This document shows positions 25,417-34,328 of a stretch of DNA of 64,000 bases, piece by piece (the stretch's first letter is position 1; the number at the start of each line of letters is the position of its first letter). The notes under the pieces are model-generated. The model ran no database searches and had not been told where the DNA came from. It saw only the letters and a list, made by a program, of their open reading frames with translations. Origin of the DNA: Devosia sp. XK-2 (GTDB taxonomy: Bacteria > Pseudomonadota > Alphaproteobacteria > Rhizobiales > Devosiaceae); the NCBI RefSeq assembly GCF_037113415.1, contig NZ_CP146608.1, positions 62,001 to 126,000 of the forward strand, written 5' to 3'. The position numbers and the translations under genes were made by a program.

Positions 25417-28400
25417 TCATCTAGCATCCCATCGACGCTTCAATGAAACCAGACGCTCATCCCTATATAGCCTACTGTCGGCTTCACCAATCCGCTGCAA
25501 GATCGCCTCGATACCATAGGGCCATGCCAATGCATTGTCTGGCAGGACGGCATCAAGAAGCGCCAGTGCCTCTTCCGGGTACCGATCCACAATGTTGTCT
25601 CCGGATCGACGAAGCTCTGGCAGCACCAAATGGTCACGCTCTATTCTGCCCAAGAGCGGCATAACCAATGCAACTATGGCAGGAAATTGATCTCCACTGG
25701 AGAAAGCCAGTTCGCAAAGACGAGCTGACGTGTTGGGCGATCTGGCTGACAGTTGGCGTGGCCAAACCTGAAGCAGTTTGGAAAGCTGACCTTCCCATCG
25801 TTCATGTGAGTTTTCGTTCTGCTCGCTGGACCATCGTTGAGCCTGCCATAGCACCCGTGATCGAAATTCGTCATCGACCGACAAGAGCAAACTGCGCATC
25901 TCGTCACTAGAGATGCAGCGTTCGCCGGTGGCGTCGTCCACAGTTCCCCACCCGGCCAGAATCATACCTGCGATGATTTCACCATATGAGCGGCACGAGG
26001 GGAGAGGATTAGCGGCAAACTCCAACATGTCGTTCTTCAAACGCATATAGAGTTCTCGATTTGGAGTTCTCGCTCCCCACAAGAAGCCCGACCATGCTGC
26101 ATCGCGGTCATCCGTGTCGTTGCTATGAAGCGCGGGCAACAAGTGTTGCTCGGTCCATTCCGGATCGATAGCGAAGAACCAGTTGAGGTTGTGAAACAGG
26201 ATCACCATCACGTGTCTGCGCAAGTCGTTTCGAAGAGCTAACAGGGCCTCGACCTGAGCAAGCCAGGCGGAAGGAAAGCCTTGGTTTCGGTCCAAATTAT
26301 CCTTACGAGGGTCGTGAAAAAGCGCCTCCGCGAGCTTACCCGCGGGAGAATTGATGGCCTCCATGGTCCAGTCTGGCTCTTGGGGCCCGCGCACGATACC
26401 TGAACGTCCCTCGTTCGGCGATTCACGAAGGACGCCAACAAGCTTCGTCAAAATGCGGTCGAAAACAGGAAGACATCCTATGCTCAGGTTCGCACTGGCA
26501 TTCTGTAGCCAATCGGCCGCAGGGTGCAGGATCGTTGCAAGCTGCTCATTAGGGTAACGAGCTAGCCGTTCGGCGATCAACGCGGTCAACCTAGTCGTAT
26601 CAGTCTTCCGCGCCTGTGAATTGAGGAACCGTCGCCATGCCCACTCGGGGAAATCACCTCGTTTAGCTGCATAGGTGAGTGCAGCAAAAGCGCGCGCAGG
26701 GCGTTGATCGGCGAGACCGCCGAAAGGATCATTCTCGACGAGATAGTCGTCTGATCGACCGCTCTGCTTCTTGGCTTGCAGCAGCACTAGTGAAAGGGGC
26801 GCTTCTACCAGTCCATCATAGCTGGTGTTGGTCCTCACCCATCCTGACCGCCCTTCCAACGATTCAGCAGCCTTCGCACCATAATTCTCATTCCAGTCGG
26901 GCACAGCACTGCGGAGCAGCTTCGCTTGCCCACTGGTGTAAGCTGAAAGCTTGCATCCCGATTTTCGAAGCCATTCAACGCGATTCAAAATCGACCAGGC
27001 TCGCCTGTTTTCAAAGGCCGCAACTTTCTCCCGCCGCCATCGCTTCGGGCCCCTGAGAAGCTTTTGTTCGATTAATTTGCGCGACTTACCGCCGAGCTTT
27101 TTCCATCGAGCCGCTACGACCAACAATAGGTCTCGCTGATGATAGCTATCCCAGAATGCAACATCGTTCAGAGACGCCACAAATTGTCCGAAATCATCAT
27201 CGGAAATGACACTCCGATTTCCGGATGCCCATATTCTCAGTCGCGCAAAGATGGTGTTATCATCGGTAGGCCATGACAAAAATTCTTGCTTGGCGGCAGA
27301 CTTGTTGGTCTGGACCAGTTGCGAAAAAAGTTCCGAAAATCGGATAACCGCTGCGGAAAGCCCATGTGTTCGATGATAATCGGCTCCTTCGATATTGTCC
27401 TGAACTATTGGGCTTATGTTGCCAAGGCCATAGCCTCCAATTTCGCGCTCAAGTGCAAGAGCCAGCTCAAGATTTTGCCGCAGGACTCTAGCGACGGCCG
27501 CACACCACTCGTCCGGAACCGTGATTGCTTCGTGCGTTTCAGGATACTTGACATCTATCCGCAGCAATCGACCACCGTCACCATTGTCCGCCCCGAGTTC
27601 TGGCGGCTTTGGGCCGCCCCAGAAATCCGGTTCCGCAGAAAAGCGAGGTCGAAGCACCTCTCCAAGCCGCCGAACGACAGCGCTGCTCCACCCCTCTGAC
27701 TTGATGACAGCTTGCAGAACGTACCAATCTCTGTGGAAGTCTTCGACGTAGTTCCATGCTTCAAAAAGTGATCGCCAAGCGTTGCGAATGCCGAGAGGAA
27801 TCGGTCGATTGCCTCTCTCAAGCTCCCAAGAGATGTGTTCTTGAATGCTCTGATGAAGTGAGAACTGATGAGCAGCCCACCACACAGCGGCAGGCTGGTC
27901 GCAGACCTTTCCGAGCCATATTCCCAGCTGACCTATTCGCGGGACAAGGCGGGGGGAGTGGCTTGCCCAGTGTCCCCGAAGGGCCGAAAGGTTTTCATCG
28001 CGGATCGGTGATCGATCCAGGCGATTAAGTTCGAAGGCGTCCCAGGCATCGGATGGCGCCTCGCGTTTGGCATAGTGATCCTCAGGGTCAGGTTTGGCTG
28101 GCGGGATATCTGAATCGAGGCCGTATAGATCGAATGGATCAACATAGGGCCCTTTGCGACTAAACGAGCCTGAGTTGCCCGGCTTGGCAAATCGACGATA
28201 TTTGTCGAACACACAAAGCCATTCAGCGGATGGAAGAACTTCTCCGACGCAGAACCTCTTCACGCCTTCATAGGTAGAAACGACATGTGCTACTTGACCC
28301 CGCTCATGCGGCTGAATTGCTGCCGGCCCCTTCTTGGATGCGTCAATGACCTTTGCATACCAAGCGTCAGGATCACGTGCACGCTCCGCCCACGCCGCAA

Positions 28401-29253
28401 GAGATTGCCATAAGGCAGCGTGCGCGTTCTCCGGACTATATGGGATGGCTTCTACCCCTTTGTGTCGCCAACGTGCAGCAGCGTCGTTGTGGTCTCCAGA
28501 TTGAAAAGCATAGGCGTTTTCAAGCTTACCCGACGCCCTACGCAGAGCTTCAAGGAGATATTGAACAGGCGGATCGTCAGCCGTATAACCCACGAATACG
28601 ACCACGTACTTGCCAAGTATCTCTCGAATGAACGTTGTGGCCCATCCGTCCGATAGATACGCGCGACCAAATTCGGAACTTGAGAGAACAAACCCGTCGC
28701 CCTCAGCGCCGGTGTAATTCGGCGTCGCTCGGCCATGCAGGTATACTATCCCATTGATATCATTTGGGCGAAGAGGGTCTGGTAGTCTTGGTGGTTGCCA
28801 TGTTGGAAGGCTGCTTTCGCAGTCGTCGAACAATCTGTCGAAGTTCGTTGTAACCAATTGAACTGCGCCTTCGGGCGTGGTTGCCAAGTCGAGCAAAATC
28901 CGATGCGCGCTCAAATCGCATTTGGGAAGCGGCTTTATTGCGGAGGCAACAGCCTCCTCAATGTCGCGCGATGCAAAGTCTCTTTCCAGAAGTCCGAAAA
29001 CGCGGTCGGCCGATATGACACCAGAAATACCAACGCGTCGGTCTATTTCTTGGGCTTCTTGGATAAGCTTATAGGCTGGGCTGTCTTGATTGACTCCAAG
29101 CTTAGAAACGACCTTACGCGCCAAGCCAAAGAAATCAGGGAGGTTCGCGCGCGCTCTTGATACTCCCGCCCCGCAGAAGAAGATTACGCGTCCCTGGTCC
29201 CGGGCGAGAAGAAGCTCATCAGGTATTGAAGGCCCATGCGCTAAAAATCTCAA
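25417..29253 (-). CDS. SIR2-domain protein, candidate single-gene anti-phage system
   Basis: A 1278-residue protein from TTG 29253, which has GGGAG 8 bases upstream; an upstream TTG at 29313 is less likely. Residues 20-240 are a SIR2 NAD-binding domain with every hallmark intact: FFCGAGVS (25-32), VTTNFD (134-139), YLHG with catalytic His173, SSSEFGRAYL (191-200) and VGYTADDPP (221-229). The remaining thousand residues are helix-rich and Trp-rich with no motif I can name; the far C-terminus (around residues 1200-1278) may match DUF4020. The architecture fits defence-associated sirtuins, which deplete NAD on phage infection. Sampled GC is lower than in flanking genes, suggesting transfer. It is alone: no toxin partner, integrase or tRNA beside it. 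Confidence 0.85.
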   Translation of the reverse strand: MRFLAHGPSIPDELLLARDQGRVIFFCGAGVSRARANLPDFFGLARKVVSKLGVNQDSPAYKLIQEAQEIDRRVGISGVISADRVFGLLERDFASRDIEEAVASAIKPLPKCDLSAHRILLDLATTPEGAVQLVTTNFDRLFDDCESSLPTWQPPRLPDPLRPNDINGIVYLHGRATPNYTGAEGDGFVLSSSEFGRAYLSDGWATTFIREILGKYVVVFVGYTADDPPVQYLLEALRRASGKLENAYAFQSGDHNDAAARWRHKGVEAIPYSPENAHAALWQSLAAWAERARDPDAWYAKVIDASKKGPAAIQPHERGQVAHVVSTYEGVKRFCVGEVLPSAEWLCVFDKYRRFAKPGNSGSFSRKGPYVDPFDLYGLDSDIPPAKPDPEDHYAKREAPSDAWDAFELNRLDRSPIRDENLSALRGHWASHSPRLVPRIGQLGIWLGKVCDQPAAVWWAAHQFSLHQSIQEHISWELERGNRPIPLGIRNAWRSLFEAWNYVEDFHRDWYVLQAVIKSEGWSSAVVRRLGEVLRPRFSAEPDFWGGPKPPELGADNGDGGRLLRIDVKYPETHEAITVPDEWCAAVARVLRQNLELALALEREIGGYGLGNISPIVQDNIEGADYHRTHGLSAAVIRFSELFSQLVQTNKSAAKQEFLSWPTDDNTIFARLRIWASGNRSVISDDDFGQFVASLNDVAFWDSYHQRDLLLVVAARWKKLGGKSRKLIEQKLLRGPKRWRREKVAAFENRRAWSILNRVEWLRKSGCKLSAYTSGQAKLLRSAVPDWNENYGAKAAESLEGRSGWVRTNTSYDGLVEAPLSLVLLQAKKQSGRSDDYLVENDPFGGLADQRPARAFAALTYAAKRGDFPEWAWRRFLNSQARKTDTTRLTALIAERLARYPNEQLATILHPAADWLQNASANLSIGCLPVFDRILTKLVGVLRESPNEGRSGIVRGPQEPDWTMEAINSPAGKLAEALFHDPRKDNLDRNQGFPSAWLAQVEALLALRNDLRRHVMVILFHNLNWFFAIDPEWTEQHLLPALHSNDTDDRDAAWSGFLWGARTPNRELYMRLKNDMLEFAANPLPSCRSYGEIIAGMILAGWGTVDDATGERCISSDEMRSLLLSVDDEFRSRVLWQAQRWSSEQNENSHERWEGQLSKLLQVWPRQLSARSPNTSARLCELAFSSGDQFPAIVALVMPLLGRIERDHLVLPELRRSGDNIVDRYPEEALALLDAVLPDNALAWPYGIEAILQRIGEADSRLYRDERLVSLKRRWDAR

Positions 29254-29260
29254 TCTAGGC

Positions 29261-29282
29261 GCTCCCTTAGTGCTTTGGGAGC
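29261..29282 (-). promoter_or_regulatory. Leader hairpin overlapping the SIR2 ribosome binding site
   Basis: GCTCCC and GGGAGC form a perfect 6-bp inverted repeat with a 10-base loop just upstream of TTG 29253. In the minus-strand mRNA the 3' arm contains the GGGAG Shine-Dalgarno, so folding would hide it. This may hold translation of a toxic NADase low. The stem is short, so chance is possible. Confidence 0.4.
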
Positions 29283-29482
29283 AAATTGTTCGTGGAGTCG
29301 CGTGCAATATCAACTAGGTTTGGTCTGGAGTAACAAAGTGCTGGGTCCATGTCGGACTAGACTGCGACAAGACTGCTCCCCTCGCCCCCTTCCACCCCCT
29401 CCCGACAAGGGCCCCCAACGCATCCAATCTCCCCTTCTCTGCGTAATGCCTCCGAGCATTTGCATCCGAAGGAACCCCATAC

Positions 29483-30214
29483 GTGTCCATAAAAGACGAA
29501 AAAATCTGGATCATTGGCGGATCGGGCGGCATTGGGGAGGCGCTGGCCCAAAAATTTGCGGCGCGGGGGGCGCTGGTGGTCATTTCCGGGCGGAACCGCG
29601 ATGCGCTCGATGCGGCGCTGAAACGGATCGGGCCGGGCCATCATGCGGCCAAGGCCGATGTGGTGGATCGGGGCAGCATTGAAGATGCCGCGCGCCTGCA
29701 TGGTCCGTTTGACCGCATCATCATGACGGCGGCGACATATGATCCCGGCGCGGTCAGCAAGGCTGATCCGGACAAGGCTGCGGGGATTTTCGAGGTCAAT
29801 CTCACCGGCACATTCAATGTCGCCCAGATCGGCGCAAGCCATATCAAGCCGGGCGGGCAATTGGTGCTGTTCGGTTCGGCGGCGGCGATTTTCGGCCTGC
29901 CCAATGGTCAGGTCTATTCGGCCACCAAGGCGGGGATCGTCAATCTGGCGCAATCACTGCGCGCCGAGCTTTGGCCCCAGATTGACGTGCGGCTGGTGAC
30001 GCCCGGTTTCGTGCGCACGCCGCTGACCGACAAGAACACTTTTGCCATGCCGGGGCTGATGGAGCCCGAAGCAGCGGCGGCGCGTATTCTGCGCGGGCTC
30101 GATGGCACGCGCTTCGAAATCGCCTTTCCGCGCCGGCTGATCTGGCCGCTGAAGCTGTTGGGCGTGCTGCCGCACAGGCTGGCCTTTGCCCTGACGGCAA
30201 GGCTCAGGGGCTAG
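29483..30214 (+). CDS. Short-chain dehydrogenase/reductase
   Basis: A 243-residue SDR oxidoreductase: cofactor motif GGSGGIG (12-18), active-site Ser133, Tyr146 and Lys150 in YSATKAG. The C-terminal extension (RRLIWPLKLLGVLPHRLAFALTARL) is hydrophobic and could associate with the membrane. Starts at GTG 29483 with AAGGAA upstream. It converges on the DUF2177 gene and overlaps it by 4 bases. The substrate is unknown. Confidence 0.88.
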   Translation: MSIKDEKIWIIGGSGGIGEALAQKFAARGALVVISGRNRDALDAALKRIGPGHHAAKADVVDRGSIEDAARLHGPFDRIIMTAATYDPGAVSKADPDKAAGIFEVNLTGTFNVAQIGASHIKPGGQLVLFGSAAAIFGLPNGQVYSATKAGIVNLAQSLRAELWPQIDVRLVTPGFVRTPLTDKNTFAMPGLMEPEAAAARILRGLDGTRFEIAFPRRLIWPLKLLGVLPHRLAFALTARLRG

Positions 30215-30627
30215 CTGGTGAGCCGGGCCACCCAATAGCCCGCCAGCGCCGAGACGCCGGAAAGCAGGCCGCCCCAGCAGAGGTCGATAAGGCTGATATT
30301 GAGGCTCCAGCCCCGGAGGGTGGCGAGATTTGTCATGTCATAGGTGCCATAGGCAATCAGGCCCAGCGCCACCCCGGCGACCAGCGCCCAGACCCAGCTG
30401 CCCGCATTGAGCGCCGGCAGCACGGCAAAGCCCACCAGCCCCGCCACATAAAACAGGTAGAAAAGCACCGCTGGCACCAGATTGGGTCGCTCGAGCAGCA
30501 AAGCGCCGATCTCGGCGCGGTAAAAGCCGATGCCGAGCACGGTCAACCACAGCATGTCGAGGGTGAAAAACACCAGCGCCGTGCCGCCATAGGCGGCCAG
30601 CGGGGTCAATAAGGGCAAGCCGAACAT
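30211..30627 (-). CDS. DUF2177 family membrane protein
   Basis: A 138-residue integral membrane protein with four to five helices and the family motif YGTYDMTNLATLRGWSLNIS followed by IDLCWGG. DUF2177 genes recur with ECF-ChrR, DUF1365 and FAD oxidoreductase genes in alphaproteobacteria. It follows chrR on the same strand after a 12-base gap, so it is probably the third gene of the sigma-factor operon. The function is unknown. Confidence 0.87.
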   Translation of the reverse strand: MFGLPLLTPLAAYGGTALVFFTLDMLWLTVLGIGFYRAEIGALLLERPNLVPAVLFYLFYVAGLVGFAVLPALNAGSWVWALVAGVALGLIAYGTYDMTNLATLRGWSLNISLIDLCWGGLLSGVSALAGYWVARLTS

Positions 30628-30639
30628 GGGTCTGTCTCC

Positions 30640-31287
30640 TCAAATTCCCAGCAGGGGTTGGACCAGGCGCAGGAGGCGGCTGGAGAATTTCAGCGGCGCA
30701 TCGGTGATGGCCAGGCAAATGCAATCTTCATGTTCATCGGCCACCGGCTGATGGGTCAGCGTGCCATCGGCGTCCTCGATATCGCCGGGGCCGAAGCGGT
30801 CGACCTCGTCGTGGAAACTGCCCTTGAGCACCAGGGTCAATTCGCGCCCGCCATGGCTATGCTCGGGCACCGGCTTGCCGGCGGCAATGCAGAGCAGGCG
30901 CGCCTGGGTGGTGCGGTCACCGGTCTTGATCAGCACCTGCCTGGCATTGCCCAGATTGCGCCATTTGATGGTGTCGAGATCGCCACCAAGATAAGAGCGC
31001 AAAGGCTCGGGCAGGGTGGCCGAAGCGGGGCGGGAGATGGGTTGCGGCGCCGGCTCGGGCGTGACCGCGAGGCGGGATTTCAGCATTTCCCAGCTATCGG
31101 CGGGGCCTTCCACGGGAGCCAGCTCTTCGAGCATGATACCGGCCGTGGCTTCGGCCAGGGCGAGTTGCGCGCGGCAATCCGGGCACATGGCCAAATGGCA
31201 GGCGATGGCCAGCGACCAGCCTTCGGAGATGCGTCCGGCGGCATAGTCGAGCAGGAGATCGTCATTGAGGTGATGGCGAATGGTCAT
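30640..31287 (-). CDS. chrR: ChrR family anti-sigma factor
   Basis: Zinc-dependent anti-sigma factor that holds the ECF sigma factor until singlet oxygen or related stress releases it. The 215-residue protein has the N-terminal ZAS motif H31-x3-C35-x2-C38 (HLAMCPDC, with His6) and a C-terminal cupin with a second metal set H143, H145, E149 and H179, the same pattern as Rhodobacter ChrR. The cysteine pair C189/C191 is also present. Its start overlaps the sigma gene stop by 4 bases (ATGA). Confidence 0.95.
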   Translation of the reverse strand: MTIRHHLNDDLLLDYAAGRISEGWSLAIACHLAMCPDCRAQLALAEATAGIMLEELAPVEGPADSWEMLKSRLAVTPEPAPQPISRPASATLPEPLRSYLGGDLDTIKWRNLGNARQVLIKTGDRTTQARLLCIAAGKPVPEHSHGGRELTLVLKGSFHDEVDRFGPGDIEDADGTLTHQPVADEHEDCICLAITDAPLKFSSRLLRLVQPLLGI

Positions 31288-31856
31288 TTCATTTCCTCCA
31301 GCGCCGCGCGAAGGCGTCCGAAGGCCAGTCTGATGCGCGATTTCACGGTGCCGATCGGCAGCCCCAGGCGGGCCGCGATGGTGCTATGCGAGTCTTCGTC
31401 GAAAAAGGAGAGGCGGATCAGTTCCACCTGTTCGGCCGGCAGGGTCTTGAGCGCTTCATGCAGGGCCGCCCCGCTTTGCTTCTGTTCGAGCATCTCGCCG
31501 GCCGCCGGCTCGGGCGCCGGCACAAGGGCGGGGTCGTCGGGGTCGAAAGCGGGCCGCTTCTGCTTGCGCCAGGCATCGATCCAGATATTGCGGGCAATGG
31601 TGAACATCCAGGCCGAGGCCTGGCCGCGCTCGGGATCGAACTGGCCCGCCTTGCGCCAGATGGCCAGCATGGTCTCCTGCATCAGGTCCTCGGCAGCCTG
31701 TCCGTCGCGGGTGAGCTTTAGAAGATAGGCGCGGATACGCGGGCCGAATTCGCGGAACAGCGCCTCGAACGCCGCCATATCGGCACGTCTGGCAATGGCC
31801 ACGATCTGGGCGCTGGTCTCGGTCGGCGCGGTGGCGGCCTCAATCCGGTCCGTCAT
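31284..31856 (-). CDS. rpoE: ECF sigma factor (ChrR-associated, RpoE/ECF11 type)
   Basis: A 190-residue extracytoplasmic-function sigma factor. Region 2 (AFEALFREFGPRIRAYLLKL, DLMQETMLAIWRK, ASAWMFTIARNIWID) and region 4 (LSFFDEDSHSTIAARLGLP, GTVKSRIRLAFGRLR) are complete. The ATG at 31856 is chosen because it gives the usual N-terminus. Its partner ChrR follows directly. A minus-strand promoter TGATCC-N16-CGTATC lies about 110 bases upstream, so the sigma factor very likely activates its own operon. Confidence 0.95.
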   Translation of the reverse strand: MTDRIEAATAPTETSAQIVAIARRADMAAFEALFREFGPRIRAYLLKLTRDGQAAEDLMQETMLAIWRKAGQFDPERGQASAWMFTIARNIWIDAWRKQKRPAFDPDDPALVPAPEPAAGEMLEQKQSGAALHEALKTLPAEQVELIRLSFFDEDSHSTIAARLGLPIGTVKSRIRLAFGRLRAALEEMK

Positions 31857-31964
31857 GCGAAACTTGCCCTTCTCTGGCGCGGCCGCGGCAAGGCGCCGAC
31901 GCTGCGGTCTCAGGGCATCCTCGCATGGTCCGGCAAGTGGGTAAATCGCAACTGACATGCCCCA

Positions 31965-31992
31965 GATACGCCGCCGGGTCGTGGCCGGATCA
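31965..31992 (-). promoter_or_regulatory. ECF-sigma promoter of the sigma-chrR operon
   Basis: On the minus strand TGATCC (31992-31987) and CGTATC (31970-31965) are separated by 16 bases. This matches the known ChrR-linked ECF promoter type with a TGATCC -35 element. The element is identical in both hexamers and spacing to the promoter facing the other way at 32050-32077. Confidence 0.82.
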
Positions 31993-32049
31993 GTCGGCCG
32001 CATAAATTTCGGCAAAAACGCATGGCCGCAAAATTGTCGCGCCATGGGC

Positions 32050-32077
32050 TGATCCGATTTCCGCGCGGGCGCGTATC
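32050..32077 (+). promoter_or_regulatory. ECF-sigma promoter of the FAD oxidoreductase-DUF1365 operon
   Basis: TGATCC (32050-32055) and CGTATC (32072-32077) with a 16-base spacer, 28 bases upstream of the ATG at 32106. It mirrors the promoter at 31965-31992, so both divergent operons should respond to the same sigma factor. Confidence 0.82.
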
Positions 32078-32105
32078 TTCCTGAAAGAGTTCAGGACGAC
32101 AGACC

Positions 32106-33464
32106 ATGTTCCACGCCGCATCAGGCTTTTCCAGTTCGCACCCGGCCCGGCAGCGTATCGCGGTGGTGGGCAGCGGCGTCTCCGGCCTTTCGGCGGCCTG
32201 GCTATTGTCCAAATCCCACGATGTGGTGCTCTACGAGGCCGAGGGACGTCCCGGCGGCCACGCCAATACCATCGACGTGCCCGGCACCGGCCCGGTCGAT
32301 ACCGGCTTTATCGTCTACAACGACAAGAACTATCCCAATTTCCAGGCCATGCTGGCCCATCTGGGCATTGCCAGCATCCCCACCGAAATGTCGTTCGCCG
32401 CTTCGCTTGACCGCGGCACCTTTGAATATTGCGGTGAAGGCCTTTCGGGCATGCTGGCGCAACCGCGCAATGCCCTGAGGCCGCGGTTCTGGAGCCTGTT
32501 TCGCGACCTGCTACGCTTTTATCGCGAAGCGCCCAAGGCGCTGGACCGGCCCGATATGCGCGGGCTGACACTGGACGAATATCTGCGCAGCCAGCGCTAT
32601 TCCCAATCCTTCGTGGAAGGCCACCTTCTGCCTATGGCCGCCGCGATCTGGTCGTCAAAGGCCGAGGATATCCGGGCCTATCCGCTCTTTGCCTTTGTGC
32701 GCTTCTTTGAGAGTCACGGCCTGCTGCAACTGCGTGAACGCCCCAATTGGCGCACGGTTCGTGGCGGCAGCCGGGCCTATGTCGGGGCGCTCCTGCGTGA
32801 CTTTGGCGGGCAATTGCGACTGGCAACGCCAGTGGCCAGGGTCGAACGTGATGCAGCAGGGGTAACGGTCATTGACCGCACCGGGGCGGCAGACCGGTTC
32901 GACGCCATCCTGATTGCCACCCATGCCGATCAGGCGCTTGGCATGCTCGATGCCCCCAGCGCCGATGAGCACGCCTTGCTCGGCGCATTCGGCTACACCA
33001 CCAATACGGCAGTGCTGCATGCCGATCCGAGCTACATGCCGCGCCGCCGCCGCGTCTGGTGCTGTTGGAACTATATTGCCACCGACCACATCGATGGCGA
33101 GCACCAGCTTTGCGTCAGCTATTGGATGAACCGGTTGCAGAGCCTCTCCGGGCGCGATCTCTTCGTGACGCTGAACCCACCGAGCGATCCCAAAGATGAG
33201 ATCGCGCGTTTTGAATATACCCATCCGCTTTTTGATAGCGCCGCCATCCATGCCCAGGAAAATCTCTGGCGCATCCAGGGGCAGAACCGCACCTTCTTTG
33301 CCGGCGCCCATTTTGGCCGGGGGTTTCATGAAGACGGTCTACAGGCCGGTTTGGCCGCTGCCGAAGCCATGGGCTCGGTGCCACGGCCCTGGATCGTACC
33401 CAACCCGTCGGGCCGCATTACCCTGGCGCCGCCGTCTGCAGCGGCAATTGCCGCAGTGGCATGA
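32106..33464 (+). CDS. FAD-dependent amine oxidase-like protein
   Basis: A 452-residue flavoprotein with VAVVGSGVSGLSAAWLL-type FAD motif at residues 18-34, then VVLYEAEGRPGGHANT and the C-terminal FFAGAHFGRGFHEDGLQAGLAAAE. It belongs to the NAD(P)/FAD protein group clustered with DUF1365 and often with cyclopropane fatty acid synthase in photooxidative-stress regulons. A lipid-modifying oxidation is a common suggestion, not shown here. It overlaps the next gene by 4 bases. Confidence 0.88.
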   Translation: MFHAASGFSSSHPARQRIAVVGSGVSGLSAAWLLSKSHDVVLYEAEGRPGGHANTIDVPGTGPVDTGFIVYNDKNYPNFQAMLAHLGIASIPTEMSFAASLDRGTFEYCGEGLSGMLAQPRNALRPRFWSLFRDLLRFYREAPKALDRPDMRGLTLDEYLRSQRYSQSFVEGHLLPMAAAIWSSKAEDIRAYPLFAFVRFFESHGLLQLRERPNWRTVRGGSRAYVGALLRDFGGQLRLATPVARVERDAAGVTVIDRTGAADRFDAILIATHADQALGMLDAPSADEHALLGAFGYTTNTAVLHADPSYMPRRRRVWCCWNYIATDHIDGEHQLCVSYWMNRLQSLSGRDLFVTLNPPSDPKDEIARFEYTHPLFDSAAIHAQENLWRIQGQNRTFFAGAHFGRGFHEDGLQAGLAAAEAMGSVPRPWIVPNPSGRITLAPPSAAAIAAVA

Positions 33465-34222
33465 GCGGCCATTCAGCCATTTATATCGGGCATGTGGTGC
33501 ATCAGCGGCACCGGCCCAAAAAACACGCCCTGCGCTATCGGGTGTTTTCACTGCTCATCGATCTCGATGAATTGCCCGTGCTGAACCAGCTCAGATGGTT
33601 CGGACATAATCGGGGGGCGCTGTTCTCGTTCCGCGACAGCGATCATGGCGACGGGAGCCCCTTGCGGGGCTGGGTCGACCAGCAATTGGCAGGCGCCGGG
33701 CTTGGGCCGGCCGGGCGGGTGCGGCTGCTCTGCTATCCACGCATTCTCGGTTATGTCTTCAACCCGCTGACGGTCTGGTTCTGCGACGACGCCTCGGGCC
33801 AGCCTCTGGCCACGATATACGAAGTGCACAACACATTCGGCGAGCGGCACACCTATGTGCTGCCGGTCGCAACCGAGCAGGCGGCGGACAAGGCCTTTTA
33901 TGTCTCGCCCTTTATCGACATGGATTGCCGCTACCAGTTTCGCCTGACCCCACCTGCCGACAAGGTACGCATTGCCATCAATGAAACCCAGGACGGTGAG
34001 CCTTTGCTCTATGCAGCCTTTACTGGCGCGGCGCGGCCCTTTTCGGACAAGACCTTGCTGGGGCTGTTCTTCAGCCATCCATTGATGACGCTCAAGGTCA
34101 CGGCAGGCATCCATTGGGAAGCCCTGTGCCTGATTGCCAAGGGTATACGCATACGCTGGTATACCGACCGCAAGCCCAGGCGCCACGAGCGCGCGACCCG
34201 GATTGCCGAGCCGCAGGACTAA
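33461..34222 (+). CDS. DUF1365 domain-containing protein
   Basis: A 253-residue protein with the DUF1365 hallmarks SAIYIGHVVHQRHRPKKHAL at the N-terminus, VRLLCYPRILGYVFNPLTVWFC in the middle and YEVHNTFGERHTYVLP after it. Translational coupling to the FAD oxidoreductase (ATGA overlap) and the upstream ECF promoter place it in the ChrR-sigma response. In related bacteria a cyclopropane-fatty-acid synthase commonly follows; it is absent here, and an unrelated convergent gene ends 107 bases downstream. Confidence 0.9.
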   Translation: MSGHSAIYIGHVVHQRHRPKKHALRYRVFSLLIDLDELPVLNQLRWFGHNRGALFSFRDSDHGDGSPLRGWVDQQLAGAGLGPAGRVRLLCYPRILGYVFNPLTVWFCDDASGQPLATIYEVHNTFGERHTYVLPVATEQAADKAFYVSPFIDMDCRYQFRLTPPADKVRIAINETQDGEPLLYAAFTGAARPFSDKTLLGLFFSHPLMTLKVTAGIHWEALCLIAKGIRIRWYTDRKPRRHERATRIAEPQD

Positions 34223-34328
34223 AGTCGTCTATGATTCGCGGGGCTGGCAATGCCTTCGCGTTCCTCCACTTCAAGGGGAGGGGCGATAGAGCGGTACCAG
34301 TCTAAACTTGAACCGCCCTAGTCGAGCC

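Noticed and set aside
25396..29482. Attachment-site direct repeats flanking the SIR2 gene
   Set aside because: I compared the lepA end with the sequence before the SDR gene and saw no convincing shared repeat; no tRNA or integrase is present.
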